Shown here: piece by piece, positions 31,707-44,057 of the stretch
Numbering within the stretch: position 1 is the first letter of the stretch
How the letters are laid out: every line of letters begins with the position of its first letter
Source of the DNA: Glutinoglossum americanum
Lineage: Eukaryota > Ascomycota > Geoglossomycetes > Geoglossales > Geoglossaceae
Assembly (NCBI GenBank): GCA_020080175.1
Contig: JAGHQL010000027.1
Coordinates: 1-64,000 of the forward strand
Direction of reading: 5' to 3'
Length of the DNA: 64,000 bases
Notes under the pieces: model-generated
Told to the model about the DNA's origin: nothing
The model's input: only the letters and a program-made list of their open reading frames with translations
Databases searched by the model: none
Translations under genes and position numbers: made by a program

Positions 31707-32964
31707 TTTTTATTGCGAACACTGAACAAAGGTACCCAGCGCGGAGAATGGATACTAGGATGTTCGGCGTGGAAATGAGGTGGTGCAAAGAGAGTGACAA
31801 TGGCCTTGGTTAGAAGGGATCTTGAGGTCAATGGCCCCACTTATAACCTTTGTCTCAACCGCCTTGAGTGTTCGACTGTCACTGCCCTTACGGGCTTTCT
31901 CGACCATATATAATTTAATCCCGCTCCCGAACCAAGTCGTGCAGCACTAGGAGAGAGCAAGTCAAGCGCCCCTGTGACAATTTGACAGTTGAAGTTCATC
32001 ATCACCGGTCTTTGCGTCGTCAGGAACACAGCCTGGCGGAAACCAATGACCATGGAACTCGCCGGATCCTCCTTACGGGAATCTCTGTCAGTAGGCTTGG
32101 GAATCTCCGTTGGAAAACACCATTTTAGCCGAATTCATCAGAAAAAGAAGCCAGCGGGCTTTGCATTAGATGTGCAAACGAAGCTTGGTCGCCAATTCCT
32201 CGATGTAGGATATTGGAAATGGGAATCAGTGTGGCTTTGGTTGCACGAGTAATTGATTTAAGGATCTCCCGGGTCTTCCGACAGCACATAATGATGACTG
32301 TGCTGCGTAGCGAACTGAGGATTCCCACCAACGAAGACAAAAAGCAAAAACAGAACTGATATACGCAGAGAAATCTATGAAACCTGGCACTTTGTGTTCA
32401 ATCACCTATGGCTGATCAGACGGTGAGGAGCAAGAACTCCGTTTAGCTGCTGTAGAACCATGCAACTAGGCACTTGGCGACCTATGAGGCCTCGTAGGCA
32501 GAGATGAGTTCGGACCCTGTTCATACATATATATGGGTGTATCATAGAGTTTCTTGTAGAACTAGCAAGCAAGGGCGACGTTGAAGTTCCCCCCCTTGCT
32601 TGCGATCGACCGCTTGTCGTCAATATCTCCATGTTTAGGGCATGGGCGATGTACCTGTAGTCTCACGGAGCACAGGAGCTTTTTCGATGCGCAGGCCACT
32701 GCCGAAGCGCCATAGCTCAAGTCGGAAGGAAAAGAGCAGTGATGATGAGCTACAACCCAGTCTCTCCACCCATTGGGTTGAGATCTCTCATTCGCTATCC
32801 AATAACAAATAGGTGGATGTTTTGCATGCAATTGGTTGGTTCTGTGAAACCGAAGAGGCGTTAATGTGCTTTTGATCATCAACTTCCAGACAAACAGGTG
32901 CAAACACAACTCTCGACAAGTTTCAAATTAAAATCCCAAATTTGTTCTAGATGTGCGAATAGCA
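31707..32964. other. Divergent intergenic region upstream of IPI3
   Basis: About 1.26 kb between two divergent starts. Open frames of up to 115 codons on either strand have no motif. An AT dinucleotide stretch (CATATATATG) lies near 32525. Confidence 0.45.
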
Positions 32965-34773
32965 ATGCTCTCGGAACTCTTCGTGACGTCGACATTGTCA
33001 CCAGCAAAGACAAACCCCACCGGCTCTAAAGATGCAAGCGTCGCTATTCACACCCTCCACCCATCGCCTGCTATTAAAGCCACCTTCAAAAAGAGTTCAT
33101 CTCGTCCAAACTGCCTCGCAGTCAGCGATACACATTTATTTGCTGCTCAGGCTGAAAAGGCGGTTATACATGTCTACTCTAGAGAGAAAGGGAACCAAGA
33201 GGCGATCGTCCCGTTTCCGGAACGCATACATAGTCTGACCCTAGCTGCACCTAAAGCCGGTGGCGTTCTGATCTTGGGCACTGAGGGGGGAAGAGTTATC
33301 CTGTGGGAGGTGAGAGTTCCTCCAGCCTATCCATTCCCCTATTCATATAACATTTGCGCTAATACAGAATAGATTTGCACTGGCCGGCAAATATCCACCT
33401 CTCAGTCACATCTCCAGGCCACGACCACACTTGCTGTGGACCCCTCCTCTAATTTCTTTCTCTCTGGATCAACGGACTCCAATATTCACCTGTGGTCTCT
33501 CCCCTTGCTTCTTTCCTTTTCTAATCCCGAATCTGTCACCGGCCTTAAGCCTCTACGAAGCTTCATTCAGCACCGAGCCGCCATAAGCTGCGCATGCTTC
33601 GGTCATGGAAGCGGCCGAGGAAATATTTCTATATCTGCCTCTAAGGATGGGAGCTGTATAGTGTGGGACGTTCAGTCTGGGTCTCCACTAAGGACGTTCC
33701 TCCTCACCTCTTCTCCCATAAGCCTAGCCCTCGATCCATGTGATCGAGCCTTCTATGTTGGATTCGAAGACGGCTCCATTCAATTTGCTGACTTGTTCAA
33801 ACCATTCTCTTCCTCTCAAGAAACTTTGAATAAACGCGCCACAGACGATGAGCGTGACCACCCTGGGGCTCTACTGCCCTCGAACCCTCTTTATATACCA
33901 CAACTTCAAGACACACCCATTACCCTTTCGCCAAACGCTGAACGTTGGGTATCGAGCGGTCAAGAGCTTGGTCCAACCCTTTGTCTAGGCATTTCATATG
34001 AAGGGAACTATATCCTCTCCGGTCACGAAAGTGGGAAGATCATTATGTGGGATGCAGCTAAAGGGCGTGTCTGGAAAGAAATTATAGATCTTCAAGCACC
34101 TGTTACAAACTTGATTATCTTGCCACCAATTGGGTTCCCTCTCGTTGACGGCAAGAGCAATGAGAAACTGAGGGTTCATTCAGCGACTAAGCCGCGTTAT
34201 GAAACCTTTGTTTCTCCTACTAGTCTCCCAAGCGGCGCTGTCCCTGCAAACTATATGTTCACTGCCCAATTTTCCAATATGCTTGGAACGGCACAAGCAC
34301 ACCATGAGCGGAGCATGCTCAGCTCTTGTATTAATAGCACATCTTTCCCTCCCTCAGTTCTCTCGGCTGGAATTGCTGAGCTAGCTCATTGGCCTGAGGG
34401 GAAAAGCCTAACCCTCACCGATACTAAGAATCACAGCAACATCACCGATCATGTCAATGACATTGGGGATGCTGCCGATGAGCGGTCAATTGAGCACCTT
34501 CGGAAATCGAACCGCGAACTATGGGAGTTGGTGAATAGCATGCGTAGCATACAAAAGAGTACTTGGGAATTAATGAGTGGTCTGAATGCGAGACGGGCGG
34601 CCGCCAAGAGGCATGCTCGTGGGTCTGGCGGGAACGAACTGAGCGAGGATGAACTTGGGGGAGATCGTGAAGAGGAAAATGACGAAGGGAGTATGGAACA
34701 AAGCGAGGAGGGAGCTGAGGAAAGCGAGGATATTCGAGAGGGTGAAGGCCCGGTAAGGGTGATGGAGCTATGA
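32965..34773 (+). CDS. IPI3: Pre-60S factor Ipi3 (WDR18 family, Rix1 complex)
   Basis: Ipi3 joins Rix1 and Ipi1 in ITS2 processing and 60S export, and in DNA replication licensing. Two exons (32965-33309 and 33373-34773; GTGAGA..AATAG, phase 0) give 581 aa against 555 in yeast. The N-terminal MLSELFVTSTL and a run of WD40 units are visible: GVLILGTEGGRVILWEI, NFFLSGSTDSNIHLWSL, NISISASKDGSCIVWDV, AFYVGFEDGSIQFADL and YILSGHESGKIIMWDA. The C-terminus has a short coiled region (RSIEHLRKSNRELWELV) and a strongly acidic Glu/Asp tail. Confidence 0.9.
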
Positions 34774-35656
34774 AGGGACGCCGGCTAGCTCATTTGTTCA
34801 CCAAATCAGATTAGCGGCCTGTCGGCTGACCAACAGTTGAAAGAACACATATTCTAAGTGTTCAAACGGCTTTCAGTCCCGGTGTCTGAACCTGGCCCAC
34901 GGAAGATCTTGCCGTGCCAACCGCTGCTGACGGACACCATCAAGATAGGAATAATTACTCGAATACAATGACTCTTCCTTTTATTTCTTCGGATGCCATG
35001 AAGAATCTACCGGAATACCCCGTGATTTCGATTATTGCCCAGCTGCCTTTCAAGCATACTTCTTTCCCCTTTTCTTTTTCCCTTCTTGCTGCTACTAATC
35101 AGGAACATGTCCATTGTTATGGGAGTGGATCCCGAACATGTGTGGCATGATGCAGCGGTTATTCTCGGGCGTTTGCCGGGATCACTCTCCGTCGCCCGCA
35201 GCGTTGAGGCCGCGTTTAGGGAGAATGCCTGTCAAGCTGTGGCTATCGGTATCCCTTCCAGCAACACCACCTCGATAGCGTTCCACTCTTCGACTTAGGG
35301 ATTGTGGTACTCCAGCAAACTTTCTATATTATCTGGGTAAATAAAATAGAAAAGTCATAGTGTCCGAGTAATCACTACCCTCTCAGTTCCTCATGAATAT
35401 AAAATATGTATAATCGAGGCCTATAGCATATCTGCTAAATAAACTAATACGCTCAACAGTAGCTCCTATCGTTGTTGGCGAAGATTCGTGATGTCTAAGC
35501 GTCTGCCTAACAGTGGGAATATGGGCAAATAGGCTTTGCCCCTGGGATCTAGCAATTAAACTTCCCGGAGATAAGTCAAACACCTGCGAAATACTGCCCA
35601 TGGTATGGAGTTTCAAGATGTGATTTCCACAATGTTCAGCTTGAAGGTCCCACGTC
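34774..35656. other. Convergent intergenic region
   Basis: About 880 bp between IPI3 and the PC-esterase-like gene. Short open frames only; nothing defensible. Confidence 0.5.
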
Positions 35657-37211
35657 TCAGTGCTTCTCTACTTCCAGCAAGTTCAGCCAGTTCATCACCA
35701 TCATGGCCTTCACAAGATTACCTCTCATATCTAAGTGACTAGATAGTAGTACTGGTTAGCCGCCTTGCCCTCCGAGGCCTTACACGCTGTGGAAAAGAAA
35801 ATGCACTCACACGCCATCGTACTTGTTGGACTGTATACTCATGTTCCATGTCCCCAAGTGCTCCACCCCTCTCCTATTTGCTTCAACACCAACTGACTCC
35901 TCGAACAGCATTAATGCCTTGTTTCCCTGAGTGACGATCCACTCGTTGGGCTTCTCCTTGCCTGCCGCATTCGGCGTTAGGAAGAGGCGGGGCCAGAAGG
36001 CCCCGGGCCTGCCGAGATATGGCAGCTGGGAAAGTGTCATGTCAAGTATCTGGTCAAGCCAGTCTAGTGTTGCTTGAAGATCAAGATCCTATAGGGCGGG
36101 GGGAGGGGTCAGCGGTAGCGTTTGAGAAGGGGTACATTGGTCAAACGAACATTCCAGAGGCCGTGACCGAAGATGAAGACATATGGCCTAGCTGGCTTCG
36201 TGTTGCCAATGAGGGCTTTGAAGCGGTCGACCTCCTCAGAAGCAATTGGGAAGCGGACCATCTGCTCCACTGAGAGTAGTGATAGTCAGTGTCACTTACT
36301 AATTCACAACGGGTTTAGACACTTGAACTACTTACTCACGACATCAATGGAATTGGCCTGGCAGGCTACGCTGCTTGGGTCATTCTTCATTACGTCGGCT
36401 GTTCCGAATATTCCTTGCAATGAGCATCGAGTGACGTCAAACTGCGTATTGCAGAAACAATCTTTCCTATGAGTTTCTTGTATTAAGTTAAGATCTCTCT
36501 AGAGCCTAGAGACGTCTAAGAAGTCTGCCACTAACCGTTCTTCTGCATTGAAATTCCAGTTTGTTAAGGCCCCAAAAGCCAAATCCTTCCTAATTAGAAT
36601 ATTGATGCTCCCAATAACATGCCTTATCATGCTATCTCCTACAAAGATCACCTTCTTAAACCTCCCTAGGATCTCACATACCTCCTCCGTACTGAACCAG
36701 CGCATGTCACACCCTCTCGGCATGTATGGTGCGTCAGTACCGATGCGACCCCCTGAGGACATAGCAGTGAGCATGGACTTGCCATCGGAGCACAGCGGGG
36801 AGAATGCAGAATGTAAATCTAGAGATGAGACGTTGCAAATGTTGCGGTATTTATAAGTTGCGAAAGTATCGAGAGTGTCTGGGAGGCGATAGGAGAGATG
36901 ATCTGGTGGCTGAAATGGAGCGCTGGGAATGGTAGTTGCGTTGTAGGCTATCTTAGATGTAGGTGGGAATAGACGGTGATTCTATCCTTAGCCTTAGTAT
37001 TGTACTAGCTAATCGAGCCTATTTGGAGACTTACGGGAGGACCATAGAAAGACGACAGTATGGCTGAATGGAAGAGTATCAACCCAATAACGCAACAAAT
37101 GATAGTAACTACCTTCCGCGGAGTAATGGCCCAGGCCCGAAATCTTCTGGGGGGGTTCCGCGGGGGCGTGCTCTCCGGCGTAAACAAAGGAGATTGACCA
37201 AGCTTCCACAT
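35657..37211 (-). CDS. Type II membrane protein with PC-esterase/GDSL-like domain
   Basis: Six exons fit with matching phases: 37211-37035, 36981-36536, 36466-36336, 36269-36151, 36088-35811 and 35738-35657, giving 410 aa. A short basic cytosolic tail is followed by a signal-anchor helix at about 32-50. The luminal domain has the SGNH-like block I KKVIFVGDSMIRHV (Ser at about 176), a block with FGHGLWN, and a C-terminal DGVHLD that supplies the Asp/His pair, as in PC-esterases such as plant PMR5/TBL and animal/fungal CAS1 relatives. Those enzymes move or remove acetyl groups on polysaccharides in the Golgi, so a wall-glycan acetylation role is a reasonable inference. The third coding intron uses a GTTCGT donor. 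No start other than 37211 is as good. Confidence 0.82.
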
Positions 37212-37577
37212 TTCAATTGTAGAGTATCGAGGTAGTTAGGAGAGTTAGTCTTCGACCGTTTAATGGTCAGTCTTGCATAGTTGTCTAGAATGGTACACCA
37301 GTGGCAACAAGAAATATATTCAGGAATTTGGGATGTGGTTCGAGTTACAAACGCACTTGAGTGAGCCGACGTCGGCGAAAGTCTATAGAGACTCTATAAA
37401 GAAAGGATGTGGCCCTATGGGTTCGCATAGAACCAGAAAAGGACTGGAAAAAGTAAAGGTAACTGGGGAGAGAGGCTAGGCCGCTCGAAGCAGGCTGTCC
37501 TCAGAGTGTAGGGTTACCGCTAGTAGCACAAATAGAAACACTTCACGATATGGCATCACGGATAGATGTTACAGGCC
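37212..37577. other. Intergenic region between two minus-strand genes
   Basis: About 370 bp: promoter of the PC-esterase-like gene and 3' UTR of the dehydrogenase. No gene seen. Confidence 0.5.
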
Positions 37578-38670
37578 TTAAATCCCCAGCCAGGTCTTCA
37601 GTCCATAGCCTATTGCGCCGACAATATCAATAGCCCACCCCATCCAACCCCTCAACCTAGAAGAAGCATTTAGCAAACCGATCACCCTTTGCATATAGAT
37701 ATCCCCTTCTCTGTAGTCATCGATATATGGCTCCCATGCTGTCATATCTTCTCCTCCCTTTGATGCAAGAACCCACTCGCCCCCACCCTGCCGTTCAACC
37801 TTCATTTCCGGCCCAACGACCAAACTACGCCCAGAGATACGCGTATCTGCAGCGAATCGCATACCCGCATCTATTACATCTTCAATTTTCCCTATGGCAG
37901 CGCCAGCGAGGACCAAGCGGCCAAGTGCCGGGAGCAGGGGCGTGTGAATGAAATAGGGGTATAGCATGTTGACTCTAACACCATAAACAAAGGAACTAGA
38001 GCGTAACGTACGAAAAAGGCCGCAGACGCCATGTTTTGAAGCTCCATAGAGGGCCCTACCTGGCATCGGGTAGAGAGAGACTGTAGAACCAATGAGAAGC
38101 AGGTGATGGTCTCTGAGGGTAGTAGCAGGAGAAGAAGAAAGCGACACAGGCTGGGAGTTAGGGTTTCGGGGGAGCCAAAATAGGGCAAGATGGGTGGTAT
38201 AAAGTAGGCCATACAAGTTAACGTCAACCACTGCGAGATTTGGTTTCGGAGGCTCCGCTGAGTCCAAGTCTTCTGGCTTCTCGAACCCCATGCCGGACTC
38301 TGTAATACCCGCATTGGCTACGACGGTATCGATGCCACCTTGGGGACTGAGTTTCACTGCCTCTTTGAAGAAGTTGACCTGAGACTGCCAATCTGTAACG
38401 TCACAATGGATGAAATGGAGATTCTGATTTCCTGTCTGCGAATCTCGCGTACCAACTCATCGCCCATTTTAACATTGATATCGCCAACTATTACATTGGC
38501 CCCATGTTCTGCCAATTTTTTTAAGAATCTAGCACCTAATCCACTAGCGCCCCCAGTAATCACTAGAGTTTTCCTTTTACCCAGGAAGGGTCATAAAGAG
38601 CTCTAGTATCCACTGGTGGTGACTGGCGAATTGCTTCCACAAGGGAACTCTTGGTATCCCCGGGACTCAT
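37578..38670 (-). CDS. Short-chain dehydrogenase/reductase, interrupted by one frameshift
   Basis: A classical NAD(P)-dependent SDR. From the ATG at 38670 the frame reads through VKGKTLVITGGASGLGARF (nucleotide-binding TGxxxGxG at about 39-46) and GANVIVGDINVKMGDELV. Near 38440 the conserved reading moves to another frame, where TGNQNLHFIHCDVTDWQSQV continues the fold, then VVANAGI, the active-site YGASK and a full C-terminal half to the stop at 37578. Both halves are otherwise intact, so either one base has been lost in a homopolymer-poor stretch (recent mutation or assembly error) or the gene is a young pseudogene. A 70-bp intron with GTACGC..GGCAG ends would restore frame but delete the conserved Asp-containing CDVTD segment, so I do not believe it. 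It resembles 15-hydroxyprostaglandin-dehydrogenase-like fungal SDRs; substrate unknown. Confidence 0.75.
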
Positions 38671-39008
38671 AGCGACGGCTGAGTCAATGAATATCTGAAG
38701 GGTCCTAGCTGCTGCTCAGAATCTAATTATATTCCTTTAGCTATCTTCCTAAATAACTAGACTTCAAGTATATACCTCTTTCCGTAGTACCAGCAAAAGA
38801 TTAATTCAGAATTTAGGCTAACAATGCCGTGTCCTGCGGCAATTATTCCGGTTCCCCGACCGCCAACAGAACATCAGAATTGAACTATTATGTAAGCTCA
38901 CGTAGAATAAATAATATGCAGTCAGCGAGCAGATCACGTGTATACATAAAATCTTCTAATTGTTCTCTTAGAGAGAGCTCCGCTCCCCAACAACCCCTCA
39001 ATCGCAAA
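38671..39008. promoter_or_regulatory. Divergent promoter region SDR/uS14m
   Basis: The 338 bp between the two start codons are AT-rich and should hold both promoters. No specific element identified. Confidence 0.4.
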
Positions 39009-39547
39009 ATGTCGATGTTCAGAGCTAAAAGGCTCGATCTGGGCGGCTTCGTTAATGTGCGGGTGATCCGGGACCATACCAAACGGAAAGTTTACGAACA
39101 GAATGAGACAGAAAGGTATTTGATACTAGCTCCGTTTCTTGAATCACTACACCTCAACCTAGGTGGTTTTGTCAGTGTCACGGTGTACGTCTAGGCGAGG
39201 TAAATTGCCATGCTAATAACGTCGATGCCTGATTAGACAAGCTCTCCGATACATCGCCCGCAACACTACACTGCCTCAGCGAATGCGTGTACAAGCGCAA
39301 ATACAGCTATCACAAATGCACGCATACACGCGTGGTACTCAAATCAAGAACCGGTGCATCGCGGGTGGTAAGGGGAGGGGCGTATTTAGGGATTTTGGAA
39401 TGGCCAGGGTAAGTTTTCTGATCCATCCTGGGCACACTGAATTTTCAATTGAGCGGCTGGTGCTAATGAAAGCCTCCGTAATAGTTTCCATTCAGGGTAA
39501 ACGCTCTAGCCGGCAATCTACCCGGGGTGAGAAAGGCGAGTTGGTAG
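39009..39547 (+). CDS. MRP2: Mitochondrial small-subunit ribosomal protein uS14m
   Basis: Three exons (39009-39115, 39237-39408 and 39485-39547) give 113 aa, the usual length. The spliced product starts MSMFRAKRLDLGGFVNVRV, continues through TERQALRYIARNTTLP, and holds the family signature TRGTQIKNRCIAGGKGRG followed by VFRDFGMARFPFR. It ends with LAGNLPGVRKASW, as in other fungal uS14m proteins. Branch GCTAATG precedes the last acceptor. The protein lacks the zinc-binding cysteines of some bacterial S14, as usual for mitochondrial forms. Confidence 0.95.
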
Positions 39548-40006
39548 TATAGCTAGGGGAGGGGGGTCAATAGGATATCGACTTCCTTTTTGTAGCCGAC
39601 ACCTTCGGCCTTTGTATGTATGTACATTTTCACGCGAACCTCAACACCTAAGACAGCGTTAGAATTGTATTTGTAGATATCACGATAGAAAGCTCTGAGA
39701 TAATATCCCTCCCGTTCCTGGCTTCAGCATCAGGAATGTGAAGTACTTTTGCGATTATTACCATTTTATCGTCCGGTACTCGGCAAATGGGACTCAGGTT
39801 TGCGTTTGACAAACCTGACACATTCTTATTCACTTCCGGCGGCCTCTATCTCATTATTTTCGGGCAAGCTGTATTCCATTCGAGGTCTCATAGGAATACT
39901 CTTAATACCCACCTCATTCCCACCTCGTTAACGTTATTCAAGACCTTTGAGCTGCCTTTATATTTTCCTTAAAAAACACCGGCAACCACTAGTGTTTGTC
40001 ACGACA
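39548..40006. other. Intergenic region uS14m to Arb2-domain gene
   Basis: About 460 bp between two co-oriented genes, carrying the terminator region of the first and promoter of the second; TATG repeats near 39618. No gene seen. Confidence 0.5.
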
Positions 40007-41550
40007 ATGTATCGCCGTGTTATCACTTCTCTCCCTAAGGAACCAGAATTCCCTTATGACCTCGCACAATTGGGGTATGTATTTGCCATCCATTTGTCCC
40101 CACACCTCTTATATTGCGAAGATCGGTGTCTCCCCTTCACACATATCGCCCTCCGCTAACACAGCTACATAGGTACTTTATAGATGGCAAGGATGAAGTT
40201 AAATCCATTACCAACCCTGAAGAAGACTTCAAATACAAAGTTACTAGGAATGAGCGCTACAACGACCTCCGCAAAGAAGCCTATACTTGTTCGTCCACCC
40301 CTTCACTTCTCAATTACCAGTCATCACTTAAGCTCAACTTTCCGTTCCTAGTCTGTCTTCGTAAGGTCGTTCTCGATCGTCTTGTAGGTATGGGAATGGA
40401 AACTATTCGTCTTCCCCTCGACGTCGAAGAGGGCCGGCCACATATTCCCATTTTGGTCTCTGGAGAGCTACAGAAAAAGAACCGCGTACTACTCGTCTTC
40501 GGCTCCCCTAACGAGGATCTCGGCATCTGGTGCTACCGCAAACTGGGATCGAATGGGAGCAGTATTAATGTAAGCACTGTCCTGACCGGCGGCTTCTCTT
40601 CTGACAATGGACATTGCCCTGAATTTTTTTTTTAAGGCCGGCTCCGCGATCGACCTTATTAAGCAGGTTCGCAGCTACCACGTATCTGAAACCGAGGCAC
40701 CTGGAGTGATCATCGCAAATATCGGGCAATTGGTCTGGCACCGCAAAGGGAGACGTGCCGTCACTTTTAAAACATGGCACTCCATGCCAAGGAAGTCAGC
40801 TATTAGTAAGGGGTACAGGATTGATGATGTAAAGAATCGTGTTCCTGGTAATGAGGGCCCTGTGGAGCATATCCAATATATCTTCAATACAGTGATAACG
40901 AAACTGGTGGGCGAGAATGCGGGACTTGATATTATAGCTATTGGGGGCATGGACGTCCTGCGTTTCTTGGACGATAACTGTGAGTCAAGCAAACGATCGT
41001 TTTACCTGAGCTGGACTTGGTCACCGTAAGGAGGAGGCTGGCTGATACCGCGCTATAGGGGCAACATGGAAAGGCCGCATTAATGCTATCGCTCTAACCA
41101 ACCCATTGCATTGGATGCGTGATATATCTGATGAGGATTTCCGCTATTTTCTCAAAAATGTTTGTCCCATTCTATCTTAACCTCAGGAGATCTATTAGAC
41201 ACTAACCTTCGACCTAGCGTGGCCGGGGATATATCGTGTGCGACGAGCCTATTGGGCATCTCCTCTATGAGCCTCGATACGGGTGCGCCGTGTATTCCTC
41301 CGGGGAATCAGAATTCTCCGAGACGATCCTATCAGCCACAAGTGGGCATATCCTTGATTTCTTTCATGCAGTGGCAACGGATCCAAATTTTGTCAATCCG
41401 GAGCCCTTGATCCCAGCTAGTGAGGAGGACACGGATCCCCAAGGGGTGGAATACATTTTTCAAGAGCGGGTAGCTGAGGGGCTACACGGCCGGGAAGAGG
41501 ACGATATATCAACACCCATCGCTGAGGACATGGCGGTGTCGAAAGATTGA
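40007..41550 (+). CDS. Arb2-domain protein
   Basis: Six exons (40007-40074, 40173-40288, 40352-40569, 40637-40979, 41059-41159 and 41218-41550) give 392 aa with consistent phases. The start MYRRVITSLPKEPEFPYDL with LGYFIDGKDEVKSI, the block KNRVLLVFGSPNEDLGIW, the AGSAIDLIKQV helix, PGVIIANIGQLVWHRKGRRA and KNRVPGNEGPVEHI match the alpha/beta-hydrolase-like Arb2 domain. In fission yeast Arb2 belongs to the Argonaute siRNA chaperone complex, and the same domain sits at the C-terminus of Hda1-type deacetylases; filamentous fungi have free-standing forms of unclear role. Intron 2 uses a GTTCGT donor. The last 60 residues are acidic and variable. Confidence 0.85.
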
Positions 41551-42357
41551 ATTATATGTCATTCCCTGCTAAAAACGGGGTATATCAGTCTTGACCATAG
41601 TCCCGTGCTAGGGGTACTATAACGAATGTATTTTTTAATCTCAAGAGAAATTATCCGTGATTGCTGCCTAGCTTTAATTAATGCATTTAAGTGATGGTGC
41701 CTTCGCCATAAAAGGCTTCAAAAAGGGGGTTTGTTTGACTAGACGTAATTGTACGAGAAAACATACATACTGTTTGTGAGAATGTAATACTTGCTAGACG
41801 AAATGGGCAGTTATCTCTCTGAATGGCTGTGTCGTCTTCGTCTCGCAAAAAGTGGCTACTATTGAAGATGTAGAATATTTCCACCATTAAATAGAAGTTG
41901 GCATTAGTCACACCGTCGGTGAGAATGAGGCCTCCGAGTGCCGTATTGGGACCTCTTGCATCATTAGTATGGATATTAAGCCCTGCCAGGCGATTGGGAA
42001 CTGACATGCTTCATTTGATGTGAAAGGTAGCAGCTCTTTGAGTGCATTGCCTAGTACTTTCGTTGTTTGGCTCTTTTCATCGTTTCTCTTCCATTGGAGC
42101 ACCTCAGAGACTACATATATAGCTAAGAGAGTGCTCTCCAGACCCAAGTTCTAGTATATGTTCAGCTAATCCTAGGTGCTTGTTTAACTAAGTGTGCCTA
42201 AAAAGTTTGGTTCTCCCTTCCAGGGTGTTAGCCCATCACGTGCACCATCGTTTAATAAGTCACCTCGTTAGCAACGCCCATCTGAAGTAACCTCGTTCGT
42301 GCTATTCGCAGGAGAAGTCGATCCATTCAGTATAATTTTCAGTTTTAAACACTCTCA
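41551..42357. other. Intergenic region with a possible decayed gene fragment on the minus strand
   Basis: About 800 bp before RPN5. On the minus strand between 42147 and 41687 two overlapping open frames (79 and 106 codons) share a coding-like flavour: WKRNDEKSQTTKVLGNALK in one, then RGPNTALGGLILTDGVT and NFYLMVEI in the other. This faintly recalls the segment before the catalytic part of fungal kinase-like or Crinkler-type genes (the VEVKNE region), but the match is too weak to name. It may be a remnant of a host gene or chance. Confidence 0.3.
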
Positions 42358-44057
42358 ATGTCCGACGGAACAATACGAAAGCCTGATAAGGACTACACGA
42401 AGGATGTGGATAAACAACTCCAGGAAGCGCAAGAGCTCTCAAAGGTAGTCACCAACAATAGCTCCATGGTGTAATCCCTTAGCTAACCAGGCGGGCATCA
42501 AACAGGTCAATCTCCAAGCTGCCTTAGAGAAGCTATATGCGCTAGAGAAGCAAACAAGACAGGTCGGTATCCTTGACTATGATCATCTCTATCCTTTGGT
42601 ATTCATACTTATTTGAATGGATCCAGGGCTCTGATCTTGCTTCCACCTCTCGATTGCTTGTCGCAATTGTCACGTTATGCAAAGATGCTGGCGACTGGGG
42701 CTTGCTCAACGAGCAGGTTTTATTATTATCGAAGAAGCATGGACAACTCAAGCAGGCTGTAACGAAGATGGTTCAAGTGGTAATGGGATTCTTGGATGAC
42801 ACTCCGAATTTGGAGAAGAAGTTGTCTGTCATCGAAACACTACGGACGGTTACGGAAGGGAAGGTTGGTTATCCTCCACGCTTCGTCTGCCCCTGGTACG
42901 GCTTGGTATTCATTTTTTGCATCCCAGATCTTCGTAGAGGTCGAGAGGGCCAGGGTTACTCGTCTCCTAGCGCAAATCAAGCGCGAGCAAGGCGACCAGA
43001 AGGCCGCAACAGACATTATTTGCGAGCTCCAGGTCGAGACGTTCGGCTCCATGGATCGCCGTGAAAAGACAGAGTTTATCTTGGAACAGGTGACCTACTG
43101 CATAGAAAATGGAGATTGGAACCAGGCCGGCATTATCAGCCGAAAAATTAGCACCAAGTTCTTTGCGAGGAAGCCTAAGAAAAGCGCGGAGCAGCTTGCA
43201 AAAGAAGAGACGGAGCGGAAAGAGAGAGAGAAGAAGAGGAGCGTGGATGACGAACCTGAGGAACAGGAATATGATGTTACAGACTTGAAACTGCGATATT
43301 ATGAACAGCAAACAGTCCTGGCAAAACATGACGACAGATACCTTGATGTTTGCAAATACTACCGGCAGGTCTTAGATACGGATATTGTGGAGGAGAATCC
43401 GGAGATGCTCCGTGCAGTAAGGTGCCCATTATCTTCGGTATATCCAGATCTAACCGTGTCCATTAGACTCTACAAAGAATAATCTATTATATAATCCTTG
43501 CTCCCTACGACAACGAGCAATCCGACCTTCTTCACCGCATCTACAAAGACCCCCGCATCCTCATAGAGGTGCCCGACGAAGCCGAGCTACTCAAACGCTT
43601 CACAGTGCACGAACTCATGCGTTGGCCTATGGTCGCTAAACGCTATGGGCCCCAATTGTGCAGTACCGATGTTTTCGACGCCCAGCCTAATCAATCAAGT
43701 GACAGCAAGGCATACCAGCGTTGGGAAGATCTCCGCAAGCGGGTCATCGAGCATAATGTGCGGGTGGTGGCGAAGTACTATACGCGAATACAGATGAAGC
43801 GTCTGACGCAGCTGTTGGATTTGAACGAGGAAGAAACGGAAAAGTACCTGAGTCAGCTGGTCACGTCTAAGACGATATATGCCAAGATCGACCGCCCAGC
43901 CGGCATCGTGAGTTTCGCAAAACCAAGGGATGCAGACGACGTGTTGAATGAATGGAGCGCGAATATGAAGAGCCTATTGGGGCTACTGGAGAGGATCGAT
44001 CATCTAATTACAAAGGAGGAGATGATGGCTAGGATCCAGCCGACTAAGGTTCATTAG
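42358..44057 (+). CDS. RPN5: 26S proteasome lid subunit Rpn5
   Basis: A PCI-domain subunit of the proteasome lid, also linked to the COP9 signalosome in fungi. Five exons (42358-42444, 42491-42562, 42627-42863, 42928-43416 and 43467-44057) give 491 aa. Conserved blocks are GSDLASTSRLLVAIVTLCK, VEVERARVTRLLAQIK, NGDWNQAGIISRKISTKFF, LKLRYYEQQTVLAKHDD and, in the PCI domain, IIYYIILAPYDNEQSDLLHR, LLKRFTVHELMRWP and KRLTQLLDLNEEETEKYLS. A Lys/Glu-rich loop (residues about 245-270) is typical. The ending on the long C-terminal helix fits the family. Confidence 0.95.

Noticed and set aside
32562-32909. A 115-codon open frame on the minus strand upstream of IPI3.
   Set aside because: No domain or conserved pattern seen; looked at for a transposon origin but no transposase, reverse-transcriptase or terminal-repeat signal was found.
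34914-35298. Two overlapping plus-strand open frames after IPI3.
   Set aside because: No motif, short, and in a convergent 3' region.
38395-38470. A 70-bp intron that would restore the dehydrogenase frame.
   Set aside because: It would delete the conserved CDVTD segment and its flanks, which read perfectly in the second frame; a frameshift explains the data better.
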